NCBI GenBank assembly: GCA_015660615.1
Contig: DQKQ01000050.1
Coordinates: 1 to 10,663, forward strand
Direction: 5' to 3'
Length of the DNA stretch: 10,663 nt
Source: Flavobacteriales bacterium
GTDB taxonomy: Bacteria > Bacteroidota > Bacteroidia > Flavobacteriales_D > Sanyastnellaceae
Positions within the stretch are counted from its first letter, which is position 1. Every line of letters begins with the position of its first letter. The notes under the pieces are model-generated. The model saw nothing but the letters and a program-made list of their open reading frames with translations, was not told the origin of the DNA and searched no databases. Position numbers and translations under genes: made by a program. This document shows, in pieces, positions 1-8,461 of the stretch.

Positions 1-2305
1 AAACAGGATCAGGAGGTGTCCCCACTAAAATTGAATCTAAAGGGAAGCTTTGTATGCTCCTAGAAAAAGTTCCAGCCACCAATCTTCTCTCAACGGTGTC
101 TACGACTAAATCGTAAACAGGTATCCAAGGCATGTTGCCTAATCTCTCCCAGTTGACTCCTGCATTTACTGTTGCATATACTCCCGCGTCTGTTGCTGTA
201 GCCCAAACCAATTCACTCAACGCTACTACAGAATTCATTGGATGCTGAGGGAGATCCCCAGAAATACTTTCCCAAGCACCTCCTAGCTCTGCTTTTAGAA
301 TATGAGGTGTATATGCGTAATCACGGTAACCACTCACTGTGCAGAAAATAGAGTCAGGATTAAACGGGTCGAAATAAAGGTCTGTAACGTAGCGTTCCGG
401 CAACCCGTCTGTCATTAAATTCCACGAGAGTCCTCCATCGGTAGTGTAATGAACTCTTCCGTCTGAAGTTCCAGCGGCTAAGACGTTTTCGTCAATGGGA
501 GATCCTGAAATAGCTGAGATGACTCTGTATCCAAGTCCAGGACTTATATTTTGAGTAAGATCTTCGCTCATGAGACTCCAATTGCCCAAGGGAGTTCCTG
601 TCATTTTCCACATTCTTTGAGTTCCTGTCCAAATGTGATCAGGGTTTGCAGGGTGTAAAATTATCGGAGTGTCCCAGCCTTTTCTATCATCGTATTCTAG
701 GTCTTCCATATCTATCCAGTTGGGGTTAGGTATAGTTGATGGATCCTCGGAATAAGCAAAATTTCCCCACTGAACTGTCGCTATCCTGTAGTTGGGATTA
801 GTAGGATGGAAAACAGGGGTAAAGCCATCTCCGCCTCTATCTCGCGACCAACTATCCACTTCTAAATATGAGCCACTTGTTGTTCCATTATCCTGAGCTC
901 CTCCTGTATATACGCCTTGATTATGCGGGTTCCATTCAACCCTGTAGAATTGAGAGTTGTTGATGTTCTCTATGTCAGTCCAAGTCTCTCCGTGATCATC
1001 GGTTCTGTAAGCTCCCCCATCGGTAGCTAAAATAGCTGAGTTTGGTCCTATCCATTCAAAATCATGTTTATCAGCATGAACAGAATACTCCCACCATACA
1101 GGAGTTAGTTCAGACCAAGTCACTCCGCCATCAAGAGAATTCCATGCGCCCACACCTAAAAAAGTAATGTCATCAGAGTTCCATGGGTTCACTCTAATTT
1201 TAGAGAAATACCAACCAAAACCTCCCAATGCGTTAGACAGAGGTGAAGTATCGCTTATTATGGGAGACCAGTTTATTCCTCCATCTGTGCTCTTATAAAT
1301 ATTGTCGATTTGCATGTTTAACCCCACAACCAATGCGAAGAAAACTCCATTGTGCTCAGAAAGTCCTATTCGGCATCTATTCTCATTGCCCCATGGGTTA
1401 TTTACAGATCCCCATGTGATTCCTGAGTCATCAGACCTGTATAATTTTGATTCGGGTCCTAAAACTAGTGATCGTGTAGAGTTCCTCAGTCTATTCCACC
1501 CTGCAGCGATCATAATTCCAGTTGAAGAGTCATACGCGAGGTCGTTAACGCCAGCTGAATCAGATGGTAGTAGAACATGATCCCAAGTGGTTCCAGAGTT
1601 AGAGCTGCGGTATAGACCTCTGTCTGGGCCTTTTACGGCAGGGTTACCCATAGTTGCGGCCATAATTACTTCTGGCGTGTCTTCAAGAATGAGTATTTTA
1701 CTGACGATTCTAGCACTATCGAGGCCTAAATGAGTCCAGTTGGCCCCTCCGTCAATTGATCGGTGCACCCCATCTCCCAATCTTGGGTGGGATGAAATTT
1801 GTGGGTCACCTGAGCCTATGTAGACGGTTCCTTCTTGAGTGGGGTGAAATGCGATCGTCCCCATTGCCATCCAGGCAAAATCATCTGTAAGCGACGACCA
1901 GTTCGCACCGCCATCATTTGTTCCGAATAGACCTCCTGCAGCACTTCCCGCAAGTATATGGTTCGAGTCGAAAGGGTCTTGAGCAATTGCGTTTAATCTC
2001 CCACCGATGTTTCCAGGACCCTCCATCCTCCATGAGCCACTAATTTCTCTCGAGAAATCATTCACCTCTTGCGCTTCAAAATATTGTCGTACATTTTTTA
2101 AAGCCGCATCAGCTTCTGAAGCATCCCAATCTTCATCGGGGTATGACCACTTAAAAGCGGCAGCTCTTTGCGGTTCGAATTTGTGGAAAGCGTCTTTTTC
2201 TATTTCGTTAGATTTAGTAGATACGATGAAGAATGAGATTCCCGCAATTAAGCAGAAACAAGAAGTTATTAATAATAGCAGAGAAAAGTAGCTTGTTTTG
2301 TTCAT
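1..2305 (-). CDS. Exported multi-Asp-box beta-propeller protein (sortilin/VPS10-like, BNR type), C-terminus missing
   Basis: The reading frame is open from the ATG at 2305-2303 to the left edge: 768 codons with no stop, so the C-terminus lies outside the window. An in-frame TAG lies ten codons upstream and this is the only ATG between them, which supports the start. Residues about 6-28 are hydrophobic (YFSLLLLITSCFCLIAGISF...), an export signal or membrane anchor. The body carries nine Asp-boxes (S/T-x-D-x-G-x-x-W), with the Trp near residues 136, 190, 241, 298, 346, 397, 442, 628 and 719; examples are SIDGGANW, STDGGINW, SLDGGVTW and TTDGGLSW. Repeats of this type build the beta-propellers of sialidases, sortilin/VPS10 domains and photosystem-assembly-like proteins; Bacteroidota have many large secreted versions, usually ending in a T9SS sorting domain. 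That tail would be beyond residue 768 and cannot be seen. No catalytic residues of a glycoside hydrolase are recognisable, so the function is unknown: surface binding, protein sorting or hydrolysis are all possible. It is divergent from the plus-strand genes. Confidence 0.88.
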   Translation of the reverse strand, partial: MNKTSYFSLLLLITSCFCLIAGISFFIVSTKSNEIEKDAFHKFEPQRAAAFKWSYPDEDWDASEADAALKNVRQYFEAQEVNDFSREISGSWRMEGPGNIGGRLNAIAQDPFDSNHILAGSAAGGLFGTNDGGANWSSLTDDFAWMAMGTIAFHPTQEGTVYIGSGDPQISSHPRLGDGVHRSIDGGANWTHLGLDSARIVSKILILEDTPEVIMAATMGNPAVKGPDRGLYRSSNSGTTWDHVLLPSDSAGVNDLAYDSSTGIMIAAGWNRLRNSTRSLVLGPESKLYRSDDSGITWGSVNNPWGNENRCRIGLSEHNGVFFALVVGLNMQIDNIYKSTDGGINWSPIISDTSPLSNALGGFGWYFSKIRVNPWNSDDITFLGVGAWNSLDGGVTWSELTPVWWEYSVHADKHDFEWIGPNSAILATDGGAYRTDDHGETWTDIENINNSQFYRVEWNPHNQGVYTGGAQDNGTTSGSYLEVDSWSRDRGGDGFTPVFHPTNPNYRIATVQWGNFAYSEDPSTIPNPNWIDMEDLEYDDRKGWDTPIILHPANPDHIWTGTQRMWKMTGTPLGNWSLMSEDLTQNISPGLGYRVISAISGSPIDENVLAAGTSDGRVHYTTDGGLSWNLMTDGLPERYVTDLYFDPFNPDSIFCTVSGYRDYAYTPHILKAELGGAWESISGDLPQHPMNSVVALSELVWATATDAGVYATVNAGVNWERLGNMPWIPVYDLVVDTVERRLVAGTFSRSIQSFPLDSILVGTPPDPV

Positions 2306-2331
2306 TGAATGCAAGATACGCAGTAAGTTTG
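2298..2331 (+). promoter_or_regulatory. Candidate Bacteroidota-type promoter for the plus-strand gene group
   Basis: TAAGTTTG at 2324-2331 matches the Bacteroidota sigma -7 consensus TAnnTTTG exactly. A TTG at 2298-2300 (within TTTTG) can serve as the -33 element with a 23-bp spacer, at the long end of the range reported for flavobacteria. Transcription would begin a few bases after 2331, leaving a leader of roughly 20 nt before the ATG at 2357. The -33 element lies inside the first codons of the divergent gene that starts at 2305, so the two starts may compete. The exact -7 match is seen directly; promoter activity is inferred. Confidence 0.5.
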
Positions 2332-2356
2332 GCTAACTAAATTAAAAACTAATTTT

Positions 2357-3298
2357 ATGCGCATTTCTACAATATTTTTTCTCATAGCAGGATTGTCTTT
2401 TTCTGCAAGTGCTTCAGCTCAGCTAATTTGTGATGACCTTATCATCTCTGAATACCTTGAAGGGACAGGTAATAATAAAGGTCTAGAGTTTTTCAACACC
2501 ACTTCAGAAGCGATTGATTTGAGCGCCTATGAATTGCAACGTTGGAGCAATGGAGAGGCTGGATCTACTGATATCACTCAGCTTTACGGGACTTTACCTC
2601 CACTTACAACTTGGGTTCTGATTAATGGCCAAACGGAAGACGTTGATCTAGGAGGAGGAGCAATTTCTCCAGCCTGCGACCCTGTAATGCAAGGCATGGC
2701 AGATCAACTTGACAATCCTTATCCTGCACCAACTTACATGAATGGAAACGATGCTCTTGTTCTCGTAAAGAACGGTACAACAGTAGTTGATATTTTCGGA
2801 AAGCCAGGAGAGGATCCTGGTACAGCTTGGACGAACGATGCTGAGAATGGTTTTACAGATGTAGGTGATGGTGCTGCCTGGCTTACTTCTAACCACACAT
2901 TACGCCGTAAGTATGATGTAGTTCATGGATTAAATGTTCCACCTGTGGTTTTTGATACTTTTCTCGAATGGGATACTCTTCCAGTGAATACCTGGGATGG
3001 CTTAGGATCTCACAGCTGCGCTTGTGGTACTTCAGGAATAAACAATATTGTGCAGACACCATCATTAGAGATTTTCCCTAATCCTTCAGTAAATGGTCAG
3101 TTCAATATCGAAAGCAGTCAATCTGTAAAGCAAATTCAAGTGTACAGTCCTGAGGGTCGTCTAGTTGAGGTGATTGCACCGACTTTAGATATTCGCACCT
3201 GGTCTATCTCAACTTTAGATTGGAATGCAGGTGTTTATTTCGTGAACGTTCAGTACTTGAACGGTTCGATTTTCGCACACCGCATCGTCATCCGTTAA
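2357..3298 (+). CDS. Secreted lamin-tail-domain (LTD) protein with T9SS type A sorting domain
   Basis: The protein has 313 residues. Residues 1-21 form a signal peptide (hydrophobic FFLIAGLSFSASASA, cleavage after A21). Residues about 24-190 resemble a lamin-tail domain: the start LIISEYLEGTGNNKGLEFFN is the typical LTD opening, followed by DLSAYELQRWSNG, a TWVLINGQ strand, NGNDALVLVKNGTTVVDIFG, and TLRRKYDVV near the end. LTDs are immunoglobulin-like domains found in bacterial secreted nucleases and phosphatases, where they are thought to bind nucleic acid, carbohydrate or the cell surface. Residues about 235-313 are a T9SS type A C-terminal sorting domain (IFPNP at 239-243, then SPEGR, and WNAGVYFV near the end), so the protein should be exported across the outer membrane and attached or released. 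No enzyme domain is present, suggesting a binding or accessory role. It is the first gene after the promoter at 2298-2331, 36 bp before the TonB-dependent receptor gene, and probably co-transcribed with it. Upstream of the ATG is A/T-rich sequence without a Shine-Dalgarno motif, normal for this phylum. Confidence 0.9.
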   Translation: MRISTIFFLIAGLSFSASASAQLICDDLIISEYLEGTGNNKGLEFFNTTSEAIDLSAYELQRWSNGEAGSTDITQLYGTLPPLTTWVLINGQTEDVDLGGGAISPACDPVMQGMADQLDNPYPAPTYMNGNDALVLVKNGTTVVDIFGKPGEDPGTAWTNDAENGFTDVGDGAAWLTSNHTLRRKYDVVHGLNVPPVVFDTFLEWDTLPVNTWDGLGSHSCACGTSGINNIVQTPSLEIFPNPSVNGQFNIESSQSVKQIQVYSPEGRLVEVIAPTLDIRTWSISTLDWNAGVYFVNVQYLNGSIFAHRIVIR

Positions 3299-3334
3299 AT
3301 TTGTTATCCGCTAATTATTTAGCATTCAATTTCC

Positions 3335-6238
3335 ATGATTCGTATTAATTGTTTTTCCCTGGCCATTTTCTTGGGGCTAATTTTAGGCTCTATGCTCACC
3401 GCATCAGCCCAAACAGGTCTTGTACGTGGTTCTATCTCTGACGCTATAACTGGCGAAGCTTTAATTCAGGCAGCTGTCATATATGGTGCAGGTGAATCAT
3501 CTATAGGTGTTCTAACTGATTTCGACGGTTTGTTCTCTATTGAACTTACTCCAGGTAAATACAGCCTTCGCGTTTCTTACGTAGGGTATGACCCTATGGC
3601 GAAAGAGGTGAATGTCGTTGCAAATTCAACCCTCGAAGTTCATTTTAAGATGGAGACTGTACTTCTTCAAGAAGCAAGGGTAGTCGCAGATATAGCGATA
3701 GAACGTGAAACCCCTGTTGCGTTTTCAAATATAAAACCACTTCAGATTCAAGAGGAATTAGGTTCTCAACCTTTGCCCATGCTACTCAATTCAACTCCTG
3801 GCGTCTATGCTACTCAGGCAGGGTCAGATGACAATGGGCCGAGTATCAGCATAAGAGGGTTTAAACAGAGAAACGTAAGTGTTCTCGTAGATGGTATTCC
3901 TGTTAATGACATGGAGAGTGGTGGGGTTTATTGGAACAACTGGTTTGGCCTAGACCTTGTAACTCAAACGATGCAAGTCCAAAGGGGACTTGGTGCTTCT
4001 AAACTTGCTCTTCCAGCTATTGGTGGAACTGTAAATATTGTTACTGTAGGGATTGAAAATAAGAAGAAAACGAGTGTTAAGCAAGAACTTGGTAGTTATG
4101 GACTGTCTCGTACTACGCTTGGCCACACCACAGGTCGTTTAGATGGTGGATGGGGCTTCACCTTTGCTGGAAGTTATAAGCATGGAGGAGGATATGTGGC
4201 GCAGACTTATACTGATTCTTGGTTCTACTATGGTAAGGCACAAAAGGCACTTGGATCGCATATATTTTCTTTAAGTGTTACTGGTGCTCCTTCGAAGAAC
4301 TCAGCTCGTGGGTATCAGCAACGTATAGCAACTCACAACAAAGATTATGCAAGAAGTCTGTTCACTGGAACGGATGCTGATTACACTCAAATGACAGAGT
4401 ACAGTCAAGCTTACGATGCGATTTTTAACGATGGAGAACTTTCTCTTGCTGAAGAGCAAGCAGCTTATGCTGAGCTTAATTCTCAGTACGGATATGACAT
4501 AGATGGTGGGGCTGCTGAGTTTGAAAATGAAATGACATCAACGAACTATATTGATACCACAGGCCTTAAGGATATGGGTCTCAACTACAATGTTCATTGG
4601 GGCGAGCTTAATGGATCTAGCTTATATGAGCGTCAGAATAAATACCACAAACCGCTCATGTCTATTCGCCACAGCTGGAGGACAACTGACAAGCTTTATA
4701 TCACGACTACAGCCTATGCTTCATATGGTCATGGTGGTGGAACAAGATTAGAGAATTCGCTTGGGTCGGGTGATTATTCAGAAGATGGTCAGGTAGACTT
4801 TCAGAAGTTTTGGAATACCAATACTGTGGGTGGATTATTCGGACCGCCGATAGATCCGACTTACTCAGAAACGCTTCTTAAGAGCTCTAGAATTCTGAGA
4901 AAATTATACAACAATCACACTTGGCTTGGGGCGCTTTCTACTTTCAGATATGAGACTACTGATAATCTTACATTCTCAGGTGGAGCAGACTTGAGAACCT
5001 ATCAAGGTGAGCACTACAGTACCGTTCATGATCTTATTGGTGGTGATTATTTCATTGATCAAGATGACGCAAATGATAGTCAACCCATGCATGTAGTTGG
5101 AGATACAATAGGCTACCACAATGATGCTTTTGTAAAATGGGGTGGTGTTTTTGCGCTCATGGAGTACAAAGGTCCATGGTACAATTACTTCGTTAATGTA
5201 AGTGCTGTCAACCAAGGGTATAATCGTGTGGATTACTTTAAACCACTTGTAGAGAATGATGAGACAGGTGATATGGAGTACAACGAATCTGGTTGGAAGT
5301 GGATTTCAGGTTATACTGTTAAGGGTGGAGGAAATGTAAATATTACTGAGTGGACTAACGCATTTATGAACCTTGGTTATCTCAATAGAACACCGACTTT
5401 CTCTAGCGTTATAGATTACGACAATCAGTTTATTCAGAATACTCAAAATGAGCAAATATCTTCAGTTGAATTTGGGGTAAAATGGAGTAAGTCACCTTGG
5501 ACATTGAATCTTAATGGATACTACACAGATTGGCAGAACAGGCCTCTTAATAGTATGCTTAGGTTTGAAACTGCTGATGGAGAGATTGTGAGGGCAAATA
5601 TTAATTCAATGAGTGCCTTACATAAAGGAATTGAGCTAGATTTCGGTTACCAGGTTAATCGCCACATTACAATTGAGGGTTATGGCTCTTATGGTGACTG
5701 GCGCTGGACTAGCTCTGAGGACAGTTTGATTTTACTGGATGATGATACGAATCTTCCTTACCTTGATTGGCAGGGGAATCCTGAAATCGTTAAATACAAT
5801 GCCGCAGGAGTTTCTGTAGGTGATGCACCCCAAACGCAAATAGGTTTTGCTATTCGCTACCGCAAGAACGGATTCTACGTTAAACCTCGTTATACTTATT
5901 TCGATAGATATTACGCTAATTTTGATCCATTCTCTTTGAATGGAGATAACGAAGGGCGTCAGTCTTGGGAACTTCCAGCTTATGGACTTCTGGATCTTCA
6001 TATGGGATATACATTAGATATGGATGAATCACAAGTAGATTTTCGCTTTTCTGCTTTTAACGTTTTAAACACTGTTTACCTTGTAAACGCCCAGAATAAC
6101 GATCCATATGGCGAGTGGAACTTTACTGATCCTAATCGAACCTATGCATTTACTGAAAACAACTTCGACGCAGCTTCAGCAAGTGTATATATGGGATATG
6201 GTTTCCGTTCAAACTTCTCTATTCGCGTCAGATTTTAA
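3335..6238 (+). CDS. TonB-dependent outer-membrane receptor with N-terminal carboxypeptidase-regulatory-like domain
   Basis: The protein has 967 residues. Residues 1-25 are a signal peptide (LGLILGSMLTASA, then Q26). Residues about 29-108 form a CarboxypepD_reg-like beta-sandwich (VRGSISDAITGEAL, TDFDGLFSIELTPGKYSLRV, SYVGYD), the usual N-terminal extension of Bacteroidota receptors. The plug follows at about 130-240 with the conserved SIRGFKQRNVSVLVDGIPVN (IRGF at 173-176, DG at 186-187), VQRGLGASKLALPAIGGTVN and its final strand. The rest is the 22-strand barrel with aromatic-rich alternating strands, ending in SIRVRF; a terminal Phe is the typical outer-membrane insertion signal. Receptors of this family move large or scarce ligands into the periplasm using TonB-ExbBD energy. 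No SusD-type lipoprotein gene is adjacent, so this is not a standard glycan SusCD pair. The neighbours, an LTD protein 36 bp upstream and a phospholipase-D-superfamily enzyme 24 bp downstream, both T9SS-secreted, suggest the ligand could be a product of their activity. The ligand itself cannot be read from the sequence. Confidence 0.95.
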   Translation: MIRINCFSLAIFLGLILGSMLTASAQTGLVRGSISDAITGEALIQAAVIYGAGESSIGVLTDFDGLFSIELTPGKYSLRVSYVGYDPMAKEVNVVANSTLEVHFKMETVLLQEARVVADIAIERETPVAFSNIKPLQIQEELGSQPLPMLLNSTPGVYATQAGSDDNGPSISIRGFKQRNVSVLVDGIPVNDMESGGVYWNNWFGLDLVTQTMQVQRGLGASKLALPAIGGTVNIVTVGIENKKKTSVKQELGSYGLSRTTLGHTTGRLDGGWGFTFAGSYKHGGGYVAQTYTDSWFYYGKAQKALGSHIFSLSVTGAPSKNSARGYQQRIATHNKDYARSLFTGTDADYTQMTEYSQAYDAIFNDGELSLAEEQAAYAELNSQYGYDIDGGAAEFENEMTSTNYIDTTGLKDMGLNYNVHWGELNGSSLYERQNKYHKPLMSIRHSWRTTDKLYITTTAYASYGHGGGTRLENSLGSGDYSEDGQVDFQKFWNTNTVGGLFGPPIDPTYSETLLKSSRILRKLYNNHTWLGALSTFRYETTDNLTFSGGADLRTYQGEHYSTVHDLIGGDYFIDQDDANDSQPMHVVGDTIGYHNDAFVKWGGVFALMEYKGPWYNYFVNVSAVNQGYNRVDYFKPLVENDETGDMEYNESGWKWISGYTVKGGGNVNITEWTNAFMNLGYLNRTPTFSSVIDYDNQFIQNTQNEQISSVEFGVKWSKSPWTLNLNGYYTDWQNRPLNSMLRFETADGEIVRANINSMSALHKGIELDFGYQVNRHITIEGYGSYGDWRWTSSEDSLILLDDDTNLPYLDWQGNPEIVKYNAAGVSVGDAPQTQIGFAIRYRKNGFYVKPRYTYFDRYYANFDPFSLNGDNEGRQSWELPAYGLLDLHMGYTLDMDESQVDFRFSAFNVLNTVYLVNAQNNDPYGEWNFTDPNRTYAFTENNFDAASASVYMGYGFRSNFSIRVRF

Positions 6239-6262
6239 TTACTCTCGATAACATTTTTTTCA

Positions 6263-8461
6263 ATGAAATTATTTAGCTGTACCCTCACATTTATTGCAAT
6301 CCTCTCCTCCACAATTATACTTGCTCAGTCTGATATTCTAGACGCACGTACAAATTATGCTATAGGCGAGACCGTAACCGTAACAGGTATTATCACAAGT
6401 GGAGCCGATTTGGGTTCTGTTCGATATATACAAGATGCTTCTGCTGGAATAGCACTATATCCAGGAAACGATTGGACTGACTGGTCTGCAGAACCAAATC
6501 CAGGTGATGAAGTGACTGTGACGGGAGAAATTTCCGAGTACAACGGTCTACTTGAAATCGGTCCTAACCTTACACAGGTGGATATACTTAGCTCAGGAAA
6601 TCCTCTGCCGGATGCACTTGTTGTTACTCCGAATCAACTTAATGAATCTCTGGAAGGACAACTTGTGGTAATAGAAGGCACGACTTTCGATGCAGGAGGA
6701 CAGATAATAGAAGCTAACACAACTTACACCTTCATTTCCTCTGGCGAAGATGGGATTATATATGTTAGGTCATCAAATTCTCTTGTAGGGACGGTGCTTA
6801 ACGGCTGTGAAATGAACCTCATGGGTATTGTAAGCCAGTTTTCTTTCGATGGATATGGAGGTTACCAACTTTTACCTCGTGGAACATCTGATATGCTTTC
6901 TACTTCTGGGGTTTGTCTTACTTCTGAAGTAGAACAAATAAACATATCGTCGTCGTCATTTGGTCTAACATGGACTACAGATGTAGTAGGAGACAGTGAA
7001 GTTGAGTGGGGTCTAACTCCAGATTTAGGAACGACTACTTCAGATTTATTTCTATCTACAGACCACTTGATTTCTTTGAGTGGACTCAGTCCTGGGACAC
7101 TGTACTACGCAAGAGTAAAGTCCACAAATTCAGATGGGGAAACAGTAACTTCTCCTGTCAGAGTTTACGCTACAATTTCAGAATCTTCAGGAAATATTCA
7201 CGTGTACTTCACAGGCTCTGTTGATACTTCAGTAGCCATCGACGAAGAAGCGATGTCACTTGGCACGAGCACCAACGATACCATTGCAGCTTGGATAACG
7301 TCCGCTCAACACACCCTCGATGTTGCAGTATACAATACGAATAACGTCGCTATAGAAAATGCTATAAATACCGCTGCGGCAAACGGAGTTCAAATCAGAT
7401 ATATAGCTGAAGGATCAAATGCAAACCTAGGTATCGATGATTTCGACAGTTCCATCCCGGTTCATTATCGTACAGATAATGAGGGTTCGGGAATGCACAA
7501 TAAGTTCTTTATCGGCGATGCAGATTACCCTGAAACGGCTTTCGTATTGACAGGGTCAACAAATATGACTACGGCAAACCTCAATACTGACAAGAATAAT
7601 GTTATTGTATTTCAAGACCAAAGTATCGCACGTGGATATACCCTTGAATTCAATGAAATGTGGGGTAGCGACTCAATGGTGCCTGATGCAGTAAACTCAA
7701 AATTTGGGCCAGATAAATCAGTAAACACTCCACTGAAATACATTATAGGGGGGTCGCCTGTTGAGGTTTATTTTTCTCCTACAGACGGAACAACTTCTGC
7801 TATTCGTCAAACAATAGAAGGTATGGATTACGGTATGGCTTTCGCTCTATTGTCTTTTACCCGTGACGACTTAGCAGATGCTATTATTGATGGATCAAGT
7901 TTTTTTGTAAGCCCTCAGGGTGCGATTGAAGAAATAGGTGGTACTGGTGCTGAATTTGAAACACTTACTGCAGCGGGAATAGATGTACATTCTCATCAAG
8001 GTATAGCTGGTCAGCTTCACCATAAATATGCCGTTATTGACTATAGCGAACCTCTTTCTGACCCCACTGTAGTTACAGGGTCTCACAACTGGTCATCTAC
8101 AGCTGAAAATACTAACGACGAGAATACTGTTATCGTTCACGATGAAAGAGTGTCAAACCTCTACTATCAAGAATTTAGAGGTCTGTTAATCTCGATGGGT
8201 GTCATTGACTCAATAGAAGATGAGAATGGTAAATTCGTAATGACGGTATTTCCAAACCCGACTACTGATGTGATTAATATCGAAGTCTCAAACGAGTATA
8301 TCGGTACGGAGTTTACGCTTTCTGATATTAAAGGACGATTAATTAAAGTCTTGAATATAAATTCAGCACGTACTTATATAGATGTAAGTGGATTAGAACT
8401 AGGTGTTTATGTATTGAGTTCTAAAAAGTTAAACAGTTCGCTTCAAGTTGTAGTTCAATAG
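6263..8461 (+). CDS. Secreted OB-fold / FnIII / phospholipase D-superfamily (two HKD motifs) protein with T9SS tail
   Basis: The protein has 732 residues. Residues 1-21 are a signal peptide (cleavage after LA, before Q22). Residues about 25-210 contain one or two OB-fold-like modules (ETVTVTGIITSG, GDEVTVTGEISEYNGLLEI, then EGQLVVIEGTTF) resembling the OB domains of secreted nucleases such as YhcR and ExeM. Residues about 220-305 look like a fibronectin type III domain (LTWTTD, LSGLSPGTLYYARV). From about 312 to 650 lies a complete phospholipase D-like domain with two HxK(x)4D motifs: H412/K414/D419 (followed by GSTNMT at 431-436) and H586/K588/D593 (followed by GSHNWS at 606-611). All six key residues are intact, so an active phosphodiesterase is expected, using a covalent phosphohistidine intermediate as known for the family. 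Residues about 659-732 are a T9SS type A sorting domain (VFPNP, SDIKGR, ELGVYVL). Substrates of the superfamily include DNA, phospholipids and other phosphodiesters; the OB folds favour nucleic acid, by inference. It starts 24 bp after the receptor gene, most likely in the same transcript. Confidence 0.9.
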   Translation: MKLFSCTLTFIAILSSTIILAQSDILDARTNYAIGETVTVTGIITSGADLGSVRYIQDASAGIALYPGNDWTDWSAEPNPGDEVTVTGEISEYNGLLEIGPNLTQVDILSSGNPLPDALVVTPNQLNESLEGQLVVIEGTTFDAGGQIIEANTTYTFISSGEDGIIYVRSSNSLVGTVLNGCEMNLMGIVSQFSFDGYGGYQLLPRGTSDMLSTSGVCLTSEVEQINISSSSFGLTWTTDVVGDSEVEWGLTPDLGTTTSDLFLSTDHLISLSGLSPGTLYYARVKSTNSDGETVTSPVRVYATISESSGNIHVYFTGSVDTSVAIDEEAMSLGTSTNDTIAAWITSAQHTLDVAVYNTNNVAIENAINTAAANGVQIRYIAEGSNANLGIDDFDSSIPVHYRTDNEGSGMHNKFFIGDADYPETAFVLTGSTNMTTANLNTDKNNVIVFQDQSIARGYTLEFNEMWGSDSMVPDAVNSKFGPDKSVNTPLKYIIGGSPVEVYFSPTDGTTSAIRQTIEGMDYGMAFALLSFTRDDLADAIIDGSSFFVSPQGAIEEIGGTGAEFETLTAAGIDVHSHQGIAGQLHHKYAVIDYSEPLSDPTVVTGSHNWSSTAENTNDENTVIVHDERVSNLYYQEFRGLLISMGVIDSIEDENGKFVMTVFPNPTTDVINIEVSNEYIGTEFTLSDIKGRLIKVLNINSARTYIDVSGLELGVYVLSSKKLNSSLQVVVQ

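Noticed and set aside
1302..1580. Open frame on the plus strand, 92 codons
   Set aside because: It lies entirely inside the minus-strand propeller gene, has no recognisable domain, and the minus frame has nine Asp-boxes.
2257..2271. Lipoprotein signal (LITSC) in the propeller protein
   Set aside because: The Cys is followed by a long hydrophobic stretch, unlike the polar start of a mature lipoprotein; noted as ambiguous only.
2007..2291. Open frame on the plus strand, 94 codons
   Set aside because: It overlaps the N-terminal part of the propeller gene, including its export signal, and has no independent support.
3335..6238. SusC of a polysaccharide utilization locus
   Set aside because: There is no SusD-type gene beside it and no glycoside hydrolase with recognisable catalytic motifs in the window.
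6241..6262. T7 run before the PLD-like gene as a terminator
   Set aside because: There is no stable GC-rich inverted repeat before the T run, and the gene begins two bases later.
6947..6958. TCG-type trinucleotide run as a microsatellite
   Set aside because: It is only about four units long and encodes a serine run in a linker before the FnIII-like domain; too short to be notable.
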